From positions 1 to 64,000 of the forward strand of contig NZ_JAERMK010000023.1 of assembly GCF_016918015.1 (NCBI RefSeq): a stretch of 64,000 nucleotides of DNA. The letters are read 5' to 3'. Below are positions 34,321-43,695 of the stretch, in pieces (the first letter of the stretch is position 1; every line of letters starts with the position of its first letter). The notes under the pieces were generated by a model. It saw only the letters and a program-made list of their open reading frames with translations, did not search any database and was not told the origin of the DNA. The position numbers and the translations under genes are program-made. Source of the DNA: Glycomyces sp. YM15. Lineage in GTDB: Bacteria; Actinomycetota; Actinomycetes; Mycobacteriales; Micromonosporaceae.

Positions 34321-34450
34321 CCCGATGCCCCCGGGCAGTTCCCCGCCCTCCCAGGGGGGCGTCCCCTGCACAAGCGTGACGCGCGGGTCCGACAGAACAC
34401 CGCCGTTCTTACCGTCGTAAGGAACGTTGTCACCCGAAAGGGGTCACCGC

Positions 34451-35413
34451 CTAGATGCGACCGGCGGCCTTGAGGTCCTTGGCGAGTTCGCGCGGGAGGG
34501 AGAAGGCGATCTTCTCGGTCACCGGCTCGAACTCCTCCACGCTCGTGAAACCGCGCTCGGCCAGGTGGGCGAGCACGTCCTGCACCAGGTTGTCGGGCAC
34601 CGACGCGCCGGAAGACAAGCCCACAGTGGACGCTCCCTCGAGCCAGGCCTCGTCGATCTCGTGCGCGAAGTCGATCAGGTGCCCGGTCTTCGCGCCGTGC
34701 TGCACGGCGACCTCGACCAGACGCACCGAGTTCGAGGAGTTCTTCGAACCGACCACGAGCATGACGTCGCAATCGGCCGCGATGTCCTTGACCACCTGCT
34801 GACGATTCTGGGTCGCGTAGCAGATGTCGTCGCTCGGCGGGTTCTGGAGCATCGGCAGGCGCTTCTTGAGCCGGTCGACCGTCTCCATGGTCTCGTCCAC
34901 CGAAAGCGTGGTCTGCGAGAGCCACACCACCTTCTCGGGGTCGCGGATCGTGATCCCGTCGACCGAATCCGGCCCGTCGACGAGCTGGATGTGCTCGGGG
35001 GCCTCACCGGAGGTGCCGATCACCTCCTCGTGACCGTCATGGCCGATCAGCAGGATGTCGAAATCCTCCTCCGCGTACCGCCGCGCCTCCTTGTGCACCT
35101 TGGTCACGAGAGGACAGGTCGCGTCGATCGCCTTCAAACCGCGCTCGGCGGCCTGGTCGTGCACCTCGGGTGCCACGCCGTGCGCCGAGAAGACCACCAC
35201 CGACCCCGGCGGCACCTCCTCGTTCTCCTCCACGAAGACCGCGCCCTTGCCGGCGAGCGTCTCCACGACATGCCGGTTGTGCACGATCTCCTTGCGCACG
35301 TAAACCGGAGCGCCGTAGAGCTCCAGCGCCTTCTCGACGGTCACCACGGCCCGGTCCACACCCGCGCAGTACCCGCGCGGCTTGGCCAACAACACTCGCT
35401 TCGGGTCTGCCAC
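34451..35413 (-). CDS. ispH: 4-hydroxy-3-methylbut-2-enyl diphosphate reductase IspH
   Basis: 320 residues from GTG 35413. The three iron-sulfur cluster ligands are Cys16 ([11 protein letters not shown]), Cys100 ([11 protein letters not shown]) and Cys198 (ICYATQNRQ). The substrate-site motifs FSAHGV, SQTTLSV and VGSKNSSNS are intact. It makes IPP and DMAPP in the last step of the MEP pathway. TACCAT lies six bases before the GTG, and the divergent xseA start is 56 bases away, so both look leaderless. Confidence 0.97.
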   Translation of the reverse strand: MADPKRVLLAKPRGYCAGVDRAVVTVEKALELYGAPVYVRKEIVHNRHVVETLAGKGAVFVEENEEVPPGSVVVFSAHGVAPEVHDQAAERGLKAIDATCPLVTKVHKEARRYAEEDFDILLIGHDGHEEVIGTSGEAPEHIQLVDGPDSVDGITIRDPEKVVWLSQTTLSVDETMETVDRLKKRLPMLQNPPSDDICYATQNRQQVVKDIAADCDVMLVVGSKNSSNSVRLVEVAVQHGAKTGHLIDFAHEIDEAWLEGASTVGLSSGASVPDNLVQDVLAHLAERGFTSVEEFEPVTEKIAFSLPRELAKDLKAAGRI

Positions 35414-35469
35414 GCCTCGATGGTATCCGGCCGCCCGGTTTCGTCACACCCTGCAGTTAGTCTGGCCAT

Positions 35470-36762
35470 GTGACCGACGCAGCGAGCAGCGCCACCGGCA
35501 GCACCTCCGACCGCAGTTCCTCTGCGCAACCGGGCCCCGCCACCGGCCCGGGCGCGCCGATGAGCGCCGAGAACCCGTGGCCCCTGCGGGTCGTCTCGAA
35601 GAAGATCGGCGACTGGCTCGCGCGCCTCGGCGAAGTCTGGACTGAGGGCCAGATCACCGAGATCAGCCACCGCGGCCGCACTGTCTACCTGACCCTCCGC
35701 GACCCGTCCGCCGAGGTCTCGATGCGGGTCGTCGACTTCACCGGGGCCGTCGCCGCCTGCGACCCGCCGCTGCGGGACGGCGCGCAAGTCGTGATCCGCG
35801 CCCAGGCCCAATGGTGGGACAAGAACGGCTCGCTCTCGCTGCATGTGCGCGAGATCCGGCAGGTCGGCCTCGGCGAGCTCCTCGCCCGCCTCGAACGCCT
35901 GAAGAAGCTGCTCGCCGCCGAGGGCCTGTTCGCGGCCGAACGCAAGCAGCCGCTCCCGTTCCTGCCGTACCGGATCGGGCTCATCACCGGCCGCGCCTCC
36001 GACGCGATGCGCGACGTGCTGAAGAACGCCCAGGCCCGCCTGCCGTCCGCGGACTTCGAGGTCCGCGAGGTCGCCGTCCAGGGCCCGCGCGCGGTCACCG
36101 AGGTGTGCGCGGCGCTGGCCGAACTCGACCGGGACCCCGACATCGAGGTCATCGTGATCGCCCGCGGCGGCGGTTCGATGGAGGACCTGCTGCCGTTCTC
36201 GGACGAGACGCTGTGCCGGGCGGTCGCCGAGGCGGTGACGCCCGTGGTCTCCGCGATCGGGCACGAACCGGACACGCCGATCCTCGACTACGTGGCCGAC
36301 TGGCGCGCCTCGACCCCCACCGAGGCCGGGAAGAAGGTCGTCCCCGACCTCGCAGAGGAGCAGCGCGGCCTGAACATCTGCCGCACGCGGCTCCGGCAGG
36401 CGCTGAACGCGATGCTGACCCACCAGTCGGACGCCTTGGCGGCGATGCGCGCCCGGCCGGTGCTGGCGCGGCCGGAGACGATGCTCGAGATGCGGAGCGA
36501 AGCGGTCGCGAACCTGGCGCACCGTATGCGTTCGAGGGTGGATTCGCGCCTCGAACGGTCGACCGACGAGCTGGAGCACCTGCGGGCCCGGCTGCGCGCG
36601 CTGTCGCCGCAGTCCACACTCGACCGGGGCTACGCGATCGTCACCGACACCGAGTCGGGGGCGGTGCTGCGGGAGGCCGCGGCGGCCGGAGAGGCCATCG
36701 AAGTGCGGCTGGCGGCGGGATCGCTGCGGGCCGCGGTCGTGCGCACAAGGGAGGACGGGTAG
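35470..36762 (+). CDS. xseA: Exodeoxyribonuclease VII large subunit
   Basis: 430 residues from GTG 35470 (TAGTCT six bases upstream; an in-frame ATG further in, MSAENPWPLRV, is an alternative). An N-terminal OB fold (VWTEGQITEISHRGRTVYLTLRD) is followed by the catalytic domain with IGLITGRASDAMRDVL, ARGGGSMEDLLPFSDE and ISAIGHEPDTPILDYVADWRASTPTEA, then a coiled coil. It degrades single-stranded DNA together with XseB, whose GTG overlaps this stop by one base. Confidence 0.96.
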   Translation: MTDAASSATGSTSDRSSSAQPGPATGPGAPMSAENPWPLRVVSKKIGDWLARLGEVWTEGQITEISHRGRTVYLTLRDPSAEVSMRVVDFTGAVAACDPPLRDGAQVVIRAQAQWWDKNGSLSLHVREIRQVGLGELLARLERLKKLLAAEGLFAAERKQPLPFLPYRIGLITGRASDAMRDVLKNAQARLPSADFEVREVAVQGPRAVTEVCAALAELDRDPDIEVIVIARGGGSMEDLLPFSDETLCRAVAEAVTPVVSAIGHEPDTPILDYVADWRASTPTEAGKKVVPDLAEEQRGLNICRTRLRQALNAMLTHQSDALAAMRARPVLARPETMLEMRSEAVANLAHRMRSRVDSRLERSTDELEHLRARLRALSPQSTLDRGYAIVTDTESGAVLREAAAAGEAIEVRLAAGSLRAAVVRTREDG

Positions 36763-36974
36763 TGAGCGAAGAACAGCTGACCTACGAAGAGGCGCGGGCC
36801 GAGCTCGTGGCCACGGTCGAACGGCTCGAGGCGGGCGGGGCCACGCTCGAGGAGTCGCTGCGGCTCTGGGAACGCGGCGAGAAGCTCGCCGACCTGTGCC
36901 AGTCGCACCTCGAGGGCGCGAGGGCGCGGCTCAAGGCCCGAACGGAGCCCGAAGCCGAGGACGACGAAGACTAA
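36762..36974 (+). CDS. xseB: Exodeoxyribonuclease VII small subunit
   Basis: 70 residues from GTG 36762, sharing one base with the xseA stop. LTYEEARAELVATVERLEAGGATLEESLRLWERGEKL is the diagnostic two-helix XseB pattern. It coats the XseA coiled coil. The stop codon overlaps the stop of the convergent gene by three bases (36971-36974 shared). Confidence 0.96.
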   Translation: MSEEQLTYEEARAELVATVERLEAGGATLEESLRLWERGEKLADLCQSHLEGARARLKARTEPEAEDDED

Positions 36975-37606
36975 GCGCCCGTGGCTTCGGCCACGCCTTC
37001 GGCGAGCTCCGGGAGCTCGCCGGCGCCGTCCGCTTCGGCACTGAGCACGAAGGTCTCGCCGCCGATCTCGGCCACCCAGGTCTTGCTCTCACCCGATTCG
37101 TATGCGGCCCATTCGATCCCGGCCGCCTCGACCGGGGTGCCGGCGCCGGTCAGGTCCTCGTTGACGTCGGCGGCCGTGCCGTTCGTCTCGGAAAGCTGGA
37201 GGCCATGGCCCTCGGGCGAGTAGTAGCCGGTCCGGAGCACCACCTGCTCGCCGTCGACGGCGAGGTCGGTCGAGATCGCCTTCCACTCCCCGGAGAGCTC
37301 CGGCTCGATCGCCGCCAGGCCGAGGCTCGCCGCCGTCGAGTGGTTCTCGGTCGTGTCGACCACGCTCACCTGCCGGTCCGAGGCCACCCACTGCCAACCG
37401 ACGTAGAACAGGCCGATCGGCACCAGCAGCACCGCCATCGACATCGCCATGTCGCGCATCCGCCGCTGCTTCGGGCGCGCCGACTTGGCCGCGTCGGCGT
37501 TCGCGACGGCTTCATCGACGGCGTCGTTCTCGGCTCCGCCCGCAGCCGCAGCCGCTACGGCGCCGTCTTCAACCTCGGCTTCGACCTTGACCTGTTCGGT
37601 GGACAT
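36971..37606 (-). CDS. DUF4245 membrane-anchored protein
   Basis: 211 residues from ATG 37606, with GGATGGAGG upstream. An acidic/Ala-rich cytoplasmic N-terminus is followed by one helix (about residues 50-72, MAMSMAVLLVPIGLFYVGWQW) and an extracytoplasmic DUF4245 domain (LSGEWKAISTDLAVDG, LRTGYYSPEGHGLQLSETNG, KTWVAEIGGETFVLSAE). Next to xseAB is a common actinobacterial arrangement for this family. Function is unknown. Confidence 0.88.
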   Translation of the reverse strand: MSTEQVKVEAEVEDGAVAAAAAGGAENDAVDEAVANADAAKSARPKQRRMRDMAMSMAVLLVPIGLFYVGWQWVASDRQVSVVDTTENHSTAASLGLAAIEPELSGEWKAISTDLAVDGEQVVLRTGYYSPEGHGLQLSETNGTAADVNEDLTGAGTPVEAAGIEWAAYESGESKTWVAEIGGETFVLSAEADGAGELPELAEGVAEATGA

Positions 37607-37788
37607 GCCTCCATCCTGAACGACCGCCGCTCCGCCAGGCGCACCACCCCGCCCCGGCGTGGCGCACCAGGCCCCCGCGTGCAACCCGGACGCGCCTCCC
37701 ACCGCGACGCGAATCCGACTTCCGAGCCGTCCGCGCTCTGCAATACCCTCTCCGCAGCGGCAACCGCGCCCGATGGAAGGAGCTCCCT

Positions 37789-38685
37789 TTGATCCTCGTG
37801 GCAGGCGAGAACATCATCGACCTCGTCCCGGCCCCCGGCGGCCAGCTTCGCCCGACCTGCGGCGGCGGCCCCGCGAACACCGCCGTCTCGCTCGCCCGGC
37901 GCGGCATCCCGACCGCGCTCGTCGGGGCGGTCGGCGGCGACCACTTCGGCCGCCAGATCTGGCGCCGCCACATCGCCGCGGGCGTGCGCCGCGAGTGGCT
38001 GCTCCGCACCGACCTGCCCTCCACCCTCGGCCTCGCGATCGTCCACGAGGACGGCAGCGCCGAGCACGACTACTGGACGACCGGAGCCGCGGACTTCGCC
38101 TGGGAGGGCCGTGCCCTGCCCGGGCTCGACCCGGCCCAGATCGACCTCGTCCACTTCGGGTCCCTCGCCGCCTACATCGAGCCCTCCGCCCGCGCCATCG
38201 AGCACTGGGTGAACCGCGCCCGTCGCGCCGTCCCGATCTCGTTCGACCCGAACATCCGCCTCAGCGCCATGGGCGACCAGGCGAAGGTGGTCGAACGCAC
38301 CGAGCGCCTGGTCGGCCTGTCCAACCTCGTCCGGGTCTCAGAACGCGACCTCGCCCGCCTCTACCCGGGCACCGCCGTCGACGAGATCGCCCGCAAATGG
38401 CTCGAAGCGGGCCCTGACCTGGTGGTCGTGACCCTCGGCGACGCCGGGTCCGTGGCGTTCCACCACAACCACGTCACCGAGATGGCGGCCGTACCCGTGG
38501 ACGTCGTGGATCGCGTGGGCGCGGGCGACGCGTTCACCTCGGGCCTGCTCGGCTGGCTCACCTCCGCGGGCTGGATGCGTCTCGACCGTCTCCCGGCCTG
38601 GGGCAACCCGGCCGTGGTCGGCGCGGCCCTGCGCTACGCGAGCCAGGTCGCCGCCCAGGCCTGCACCGTCCCCGGCGCGCCGTGA
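37789..38685 (+). CDS. PfkB-family carbohydrate kinase
   Basis: 298 residues from TTG 37789, with GGAAGGAG six bases upstream. The substrate-side motif is GGGPANTAVSLARRG near residue 25. The ATP-site anion hole is DRVGAGDAFTSGLLGWL near 240, containing the catalytic Asp. It resembles fructokinase-like members. No sugar pathway partner is adjacent, so the substrate is open. Confidence 0.9.
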   Translation: MILVAGENIIDLVPAPGGQLRPTCGGGPANTAVSLARRGIPTALVGAVGGDHFGRQIWRRHIAAGVRREWLLRTDLPSTLGLAIVHEDGSAEHDYWTTGAADFAWEGRALPGLDPAQIDLVHFGSLAAYIEPSARAIEHWVNRARRAVPISFDPNIRLSAMGDQAKVVERTERLVGLSNLVRVSERDLARLYPGTAVDEIARKWLEAGPDLVVVTLGDAGSVAFHHNHVTEMAAVPVDVVDRVGAGDAFTSGLLGWLTSAGWMRLDRLPAWGNPAVVGAALRYASQVAAQACTVPGAP

Positions 38686-38738
38686 CGCCCGTCGTTCACT
38701 GAGGTGAAACACGCCCCGAGTCGACATAAGATCGTGGT

Positions 38739-39719
38739 GTGCCTGCTCCCGAACTGCGGATCTGCCTCGACGAGTCCGACCTCGACGCGTCGCTCCGCCT
38801 CGACGTCCGGCGCGGCCTCACGTCGCACCCCAAGTACCTGCCGATGCGCCTGCACTACGACGGCCGCGGCTCCACCCTCTTCGCCGAGCTCACCCGCCAG
38901 CCGGAGTACTACCAGACGCGCAGCGAGCGGGCGATCCTCCACGACAGGGCCGGGGAGATCGCGGACGCGCTCGGCGCCGACGACGTCTCGGTGATCGAGC
39001 TCGGCGCGGGCCGGGCCGAGAAGATCCGGCCGCTGCTCAGCGCCCTCGCGGGGACCGGCCGCCTCGACGCGTTCTGGCCTTTCGACGTGGCCGAAGGCGA
39101 GGTCCGGGACGTGCTGCTGGAGCTCTCCACGGCCTACCCGGACGCTTACCTCGGCGGGATCGTCGGCGACTTCACCCGCCATCTCGCTCACCTGCCCGAC
39201 CACCACGACACGCGGCTCGTCGCGTTCCTCGGCGGCACCTTCGGGAACTTCACCGGGATGGAGCGCAGCCAGTTCCTGCGCGACCTGCGCGAGGCGTTGC
39301 GCCCCGGCGACTGGTTCCTGCTCGGCGCCGACCTCGTGAAGGACCCGGACGTGATCCTCGCGGCCTACAACGACGCGGCCGGGGTGACGGCCGAGTTCAA
39401 CCGGCACGTCCTGTACGTCCTCAACCATCGCCTGGACGCCGATTTCGAACCCGACAACTTCGAGCACATCGCGTTGTGGGACAACGACACCGCCACCATC
39501 GACATGCGCCTGCGGGCAATGAAGCCGATGAAGGTGGACCTCTCGGCCCTCGCGATCGACGTCTCGTTCAGCGTCGGCGAGGAGATCCACACCGGCATCT
39601 CCACCAAGTTCCTCCGCGGCGAACTCGAGAACCACCTCCAGGCCACCGGCTTCGAGACCACCCGCTGCTGGACCGACGAACGCGGATACATGGGCGTGTT
39701 CCTCGCGTGCGCGATCTGA
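38739..39719 (+). CDS. egtD: L-histidine N-alpha-methyltransferase EgtD
   Basis: 326 residues from GTG 38739. Motifs match EgtD: LTSHPKYLPMRLHYDGRGSTLFAELTRQPEYYQTRSE at the N-terminus, VIELGAGRAEKIRPLL for SAM binding, FLGGTFGNFTG, and RLRAMKPMKVDLSAL near the C-terminus for substrate contact. It makes hercynine from histidine, the first step of ergothioneine synthesis. The egtABCE genes are not here, so egtD is separated from the usual cluster. TAAGAT six bases before the GTG suggests a leaderless mRNA. Confidence 0.93.
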   Translation: MPAPELRICLDESDLDASLRLDVRRGLTSHPKYLPMRLHYDGRGSTLFAELTRQPEYYQTRSERAILHDRAGEIADALGADDVSVIELGAGRAEKIRPLLSALAGTGRLDAFWPFDVAEGEVRDVLLELSTAYPDAYLGGIVGDFTRHLAHLPDHHDTRLVAFLGGTFGNFTGMERSQFLRDLREALRPGDWFLLGADLVKDPDVILAAYNDAAGVTAEFNRHVLYVLNHRLDADFEPDNFEHIALWDNDTATIDMRLRAMKPMKVDLSALAIDVSFSVGEEIHTGISTKFLRGELENHLQATGFETTRCWTDERGYMGVFLACAI

Positions 39720-39776
39720 CCGCCGCGCTCAGGCGATCGGACGTGCCCTCGCCGCCGCCGGATTAGGGTGGTCGGC

Positions 39777-40370
39777 ATGGGAGAGATCGTGCTCATCCGC
39801 CACGGCGAGACCACCTGGTCCGCTTCGGGCCGGCATACGTCCGTGACCGACCTCGAACTCACCGAGAACGGTGTGTCCCAAGCGAAGGCACTCGCGCCGC
39901 TACTCGCCGGACGCGAGTTCACCGCGGTCTGGTCGAGCCCCCGCAAGCGGGCCCTCATCACCGCCGACCTGGCGGGGCTCGCGGTCGGCGCCGTCATCCC
40001 CGATCTGGCCGAATGGGGCTACGGCGACTACGAGGGCCGCACCAGCGAGGAGATCGAGGCCGACAACCCGGGCTGGTCGCTCTGGACCGACGGCGGCAAA
40101 GGCCCCGGCGGCGAGAGCGCGGCGGAGGTCGCCGCCCGACTCGACCGCGCGATCGCCGAGGCCGAACCGCTCCTCGAGCACGGCGACGTCGCGTTCATCG
40201 CGCACGGCCACAGCCTCCGTGTCGCGGCGGCCCGCTGGCTCGGCCGCCCCGCCCGTGACGGACGCGAGTTCAAGATCGACACCGCCTCGATCGCGGCCCT
40301 CGGCTACGAGCACGAGCGCCGTGCGATCACGCTGTGGAACCTCACGGCAGCGGCCGTGAACGGCGAATAG
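39777..40370 (+). CDS. Histidine phosphatase / phosphoglycerate mutase-like protein
   Basis: 197 residues from ATG 39777. The catalytic LIRHGETTWS lies at the N-terminus. SSPRKRALITADLAG and the later AHGHSLRVAAARWLG supply the second Arg and the second His of the phosphatase pocket; WGYGDYEG is also conserved. Likely a cytosolic phosphomonoesterase with undefined substrate. TAGGGT is seven bases before the ATG. Confidence 0.92.
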   Translation: MGEIVLIRHGETTWSASGRHTSVTDLELTENGVSQAKALAPLLAGREFTAVWSSPRKRALITADLAGLAVGAVIPDLAEWGYGDYEGRTSEEIEADNPGWSLWTDGGKGPGGESAAEVAARLDRAIAEAEPLLEHGDVAFIAHGHSLRVAAARWLGRPARDGREFKIDTASIAALGYEHERRAITLWNLTAAAVNGE

Positions 40371-40566
40371 CAGTGTCGCCGACTGCACGCGAAGACGTGC
40401 GAAACCGCTTGTCCCCCAGTCGACTCGGGCGCGCGAGATCGTTTCGGCGCGCCGCGCCGCCGCTAGAGCCGACATCGAAGGTCGATCCTCGATTCGACAG
40501 CGCACACGCTGCAGCTCCGTGGCCGGGAGTCACTGCCACCGCATCGATCGAGGCCTCCGGCGGTCG

Positions 40567-41409
40567 TCAGGGCCGCCAGATGACGACTCCGGTCGAGACT
40601 TCGCGTTCCGAGAAGCGGCCCTCAGGGGCCGATTCGGCCAGTAGGTCGCGGAGTTCGATCTCGAAGGCGGGCAGGCGTTCCCCGAACAGGTGGGGTGCCG
40701 AGCTCGACAGCGAGAACACCGCCGAGACGATCGAGTCGGCGTTCCGTTCGAAGATGCGGCCGTCGTCGACCTGGATGCGGGTCATCTTGGTGTACCCGGC
40801 CTGCCGCATGATGTCCTCTTCGCCGCCGGCCGTGCCGCCCGGCAGGTATCCCTGCCCGGCGCGGCGGACCGGCCCGAGGTAGGCCGCTACCAGGTCGCCG
40901 ATCCGGTCCCAGGGCGGGGCCGGATGCGGGAGGGATTCGGTGTCGTCCGCGCCGCGATGGGTAGTGGCGCCGACGTGGATCCAGTACCCGTCGGGGTCGA
41001 GCAGTTTGCGGACGCGGTCAGCCACGTGGAGGCGGTCCATCCAGTGGAAGGACTGCGCGAAGGCGACGACTTGGAAGACGCCCAGGTCCTCGGGCAGGGC
41101 TTCGGCACGGGCCTGCAGCCATTCGATGTCGGTGAGCCCGGCTTCCCCGGCTCGCCGGGCGGCTTCGGCGAGCATGCCCGGATCCGGGTCGACGCCCACA
41201 GTGGAGGCGAACAGCGGAGCGAGCATGAGGGTCAGAGAGCCTGGGCCGCAGCCGACGTCGAGCAGCCGACCGGTGCCGTCGAGGCCGAGCACGTCGCGTA
41301 CGGCGGCGGCGAGAGCGGACGGATAGGGCATTCGGCCGACGCTGTAGTGGGCGGCGCTGCCGGCGAAGAGGGTCTCGTCCCACTCCCATCCGGCGGCGTC
41401 AGTGGTCAT
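40567..41409 (-). CDS. Class I SAM-dependent methyltransferase
   Basis: 280 residues from ATG 41409. RLLDVGCGPGSLTLMLAPLF is motif I, VGVDPDPGMLAEA motif II, and VVAFAQSFHWMD a type-11 methyltransferase motif IV. The N-terminus (ETLFAGSAAHYSVGRMPYP) is the one seen in small-molecule methyltransferases. Acceptor is unknown. The longer upstream open frame is Arg-rich and not coding. Confidence 0.88.
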   Translation of the reverse strand: MTTDAAGWEWDETLFAGSAAHYSVGRMPYPSALAAAVRDVLGLDGTGRLLDVGCGPGSLTLMLAPLFASTVGVDPDPGMLAEAARRAGEAGLTDIEWLQARAEALPEDLGVFQVVAFAQSFHWMDRLHVADRVRKLLDPDGYWIHVGATTHRGADDTESLPHPAPPWDRIGDLVAAYLGPVRRAGQGYLPGGTAGGEEDIMRQAGYTKMTRIQVDDGRIFERNADSIVSAVFSLSSSAPHLFGERLPAFEIELRDLLAESAPEGRFSEREVSTGVVIWRP

Positions 41410-41677
41410 TGGAGCAGTTTCCGTATCCCATCGGCGCCAGCATCGCCGATCGGCTCGTAGATGGCCAGCGCTTTTTCCGGGACGCCTGTTCGGAGCCGTT
41501 CTCGTTTCAGTTCCAGTCGGCCTGAGAACTCGAGCGAGGTCCCGATGCGCACGAGGCCTCCCCGCCCTCCGGCCAGGTCTCACGTGTTCGCCAGGGGCTG
41601 ATCCAGGCTGCGACCGTCAACGGCCTGACCCTCAACTGAGACGTGGCCCACTGGGATTCTGGTAGGCTCTGGCGTCC

Positions 41678-42367
41678 ATGAGCCCTCCCCTCCTCGTGAT
41701 CCGCTCGATGCTGGTCCGCGTGCCCGCGCGTCTCTGGCTGTGGGCGTTCGCCTTCGCCATCGCTGCCGACCTTGCCGCGATCACCCTCGGCACGGACGCG
41801 GTTCGCTGGGCGAGCAAGCCCGCGCTGACGCTCCTGCTCCTCGCCCACCTGATCGTCGCGACCCCGCCGGGGCTGCGCCACGCCCGCCTGTTCGGGCTGG
41901 GCCTCCTGCTCGCCTGCGCGGCCGACATCGCGCTGCTGGTCGACGGCACGACTGCGTTCCTGGTCGGCATGGGCCTGTTCGCCCTCATGCAGATCACGTA
42001 CTTCGCCGTGTTCATCCGCCTGGGCGCGTTGCCGATCCTCCGCGAACACTGGACGGCCCCCGGCTGCTACCTGGCGTTCTGGTTGGGCGCCAACGTGCTG
42101 CTATGGCCCCAGCTCGGCGCCCTGGCCGTCCCGATCGCGGTCTACAGTCTGCTGCTCGTGTCGATGGCCGCGGCGGGAAGCGCCCTCAATCGCCTCACCG
42201 CTGTCGGGGGCCTGTTCTTCGTCGTCTCGGATCTCGTGTTGGGCTTGGGCGTAGCCGGCATCGACTTCGCCCTTCAGGACCAGACGGTGATGGCCACCTA
42301 TGCGGCAGCCCAACTGCTCCTGACCCTCGGCACGATCAAGGCCCTCTCCCTCAAGGCCCGCGAATGA
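41678..42367 (+). CDS. YhhN/TMEM86-family membrane protein (lysoplasmalogenase-like)
   Basis: 229 residues with about eight short hydrophobic helices. The family pattern is SKPALTLLLLAHL, LLLACAADIALLVDG, LFALMQITYFAVF and LFFVVSDLVLGL, with the conserved acidic residues inside the membrane helices. TMEM86B hydrolyses the vinyl-ether bond of lysoplasmalogens; bacterial substrate is not certain. TAGGCT is nine bases before the ATG. Confidence 0.85.
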   Translation: MSPPLLVIRSMLVRVPARLWLWAFAFAIAADLAAITLGTDAVRWASKPALTLLLLAHLIVATPPGLRHARLFGLGLLLACAADIALLVDGTTAFLVGMGLFALMQITYFAVFIRLGALPILREHWTAPGCYLAFWLGANVLLWPQLGALAVPIAVYSLLLVSMAAAGSALNRLTAVGGLFFVVSDLVLGLGVAGIDFALQDQTVMATYAAAQLLLTLGTIKALSLKARE

Positions 42368-42473
42368 CCTCCCTGATCAATATCGCCGCGATCCTCGTGT
42401 TCGCAGCGACGGAAGCGCGGGGGTGGCGCCGGAGGTTGGGTGTCCGGGACTAGGCGGGAACTCGATCGAGCTT

Positions 42474-42698
42474 CAAACCGGCAGCGAGGGAGCGGCGGGC
42501 GGTGGTCCGGGGGTGTGTCGCCGGGGCGGGGCCGGTGGTCGCTTCCGGTCGGGCCGGGTGGGGTTGGGGCCGGGCTGCGTGTCCGGGGCCGGGGTCGTCT
42601 CTGGCGCGAGGTGCAAACCGGCAGCGAGGGAAAGGTAGGCGAGGCTCCGGCGGTATGTCGCCGAAGCCGGGCCGGTGGTCGCTACCGGCAGGGCCGGG
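42474..42698. repeat. Imperfect direct repeat with 140-base period
   Basis: Copy A starts at 42474 and copy B at 42614, each about 85 bases. Both begin CAAACCGGCAGCGAGGGA, and both contain TGTCGCCG followed by GGGCCGGTGGTCGCT.CCGG. The spacer between copies is GC-rich and not repeated. Confidence 0.7.
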
Positions 42699-42780
42699 CG
42701 GGTCCGGCCTGATGCCGCAGCGGCGGGGCGGTCGGCGGCACGGGAGCCGTCAGCCGCCGAGTTCGGCTCGGCTGCGCTCG

Positions 42781-42828
42781 TGTCCATGTCCATGTCCATG
42801 TCCATGTTCGTGTTCGTGTTCGTGTGCA
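42781..42828. repeat. Hexanucleotide tandem tract (TGTNCR)8
   Basis: Four TGTCCA units, three TGTTCG units and one TGTGCA unit run without interruption. Read leftward in one frame, it would encode alternating Asn-Thr and Met-Asp. Variable-number behaviour is possible. Confidence 0.85.
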
Positions 42829-43695
42829 TGGTCGTGGTCCTCATGCGCCTGTGTCGCCTCCTTCCCGCTGCTCCGCTTGCTTCCCTCGCTGACCCTGCTG
42901 GCCCTGCTGACCTTGCTTCGGCTTCCGGTTCCGGCCCTTCGGCTTTCGCCTAGCCGCGCGCCGTTCCTGCCGGGGACGGGCGCTATTGCCTGCCGTCCCT
43001 GAGGAAGTGGTGCGGCCTCCCGGCGGATGCCGGTGGCGTGCCCGGTGGTCTTCCGGGTGGATGCCGGTGGCGGGTTCGCCTCCCGAGGATCGCTTGCCGT
43101 TCCTGGGGTCCGTCCCGTAGGCGCGTGGGCTTGCGGGCGCGGCGCTGCCGGGACGGGGTGGTGCTCGCCATGGACGTGCTTGCGGTGTCGCCGTACCGAG
43201 TCCTCTATTCGCTCGGTGTGGCCTCACCGCTGACGCTGGCGGGTCGTGCTCGGATCGCGAGTGCCGTCGTGTACGGCATTGCCTTCTGGTTGGGGTGATC
43301 CCAACTAGGATCGTCCACCCAGTCACGGCCCGTCGGGGGCGCGGACAGCTGCGGGCGATGGCACGGGGGTGAGATCGGACGCCTCCAGTGGAGGAGGAGC
43401 ACCCTGGCTTACCGGGTCGTCGCCTCGAAACAAGTCGGTTTGTCGGATCGGCCAGAGGCTTGTCGTAGTCTGCTTACACCTACCCCGACACCTGTACCAG
43501 TTTCCTGTCCCTGTACGTACCTCAATTGTCCCCCATACAGCCCCCGACTGTCATCACCCACACGATGCGAAAGCATTCACGTTCCAAGGCCGCCCGGACC
43601 CCAACCAGCCCAAGGCGAAAGGCCCACCCTCAACCCACCACTTCGTCGCCGCCGGCTTTGAGCCAAAGCAGCCGAATCCTCAAGGTCCGACGAGG

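Larger units (their letters stand above)
42368..43695. other. 1.3-kb repeat-bearing region with no convincing gene
   Basis: No frame shows a recognisable domain plus start signal. Leftward frames at 42473-42844 and 42841-43326 are low-complexity (Met-Asp and Asn-Thr repeats; Pro/Arg-rich; a GQQGQQGQRGK stretch). The region holds a direct repeat of 140-base period (42474-42698), a hexanucleotide tract (42781-42828) and a small hairpin GTTGGG/CCCAAC at 43289-43305. It may be a decayed accessory gene or unannotated noncoding DNA. Confidence 0.55.

Noticed and set aside
42473-42844. Leftward frame encoding Met-Asp and Asn-Thr repeats as a gene
   Set aside because: Low-complexity product, no Shine-Dalgarno site, no known domain; kept only as a repeat region.
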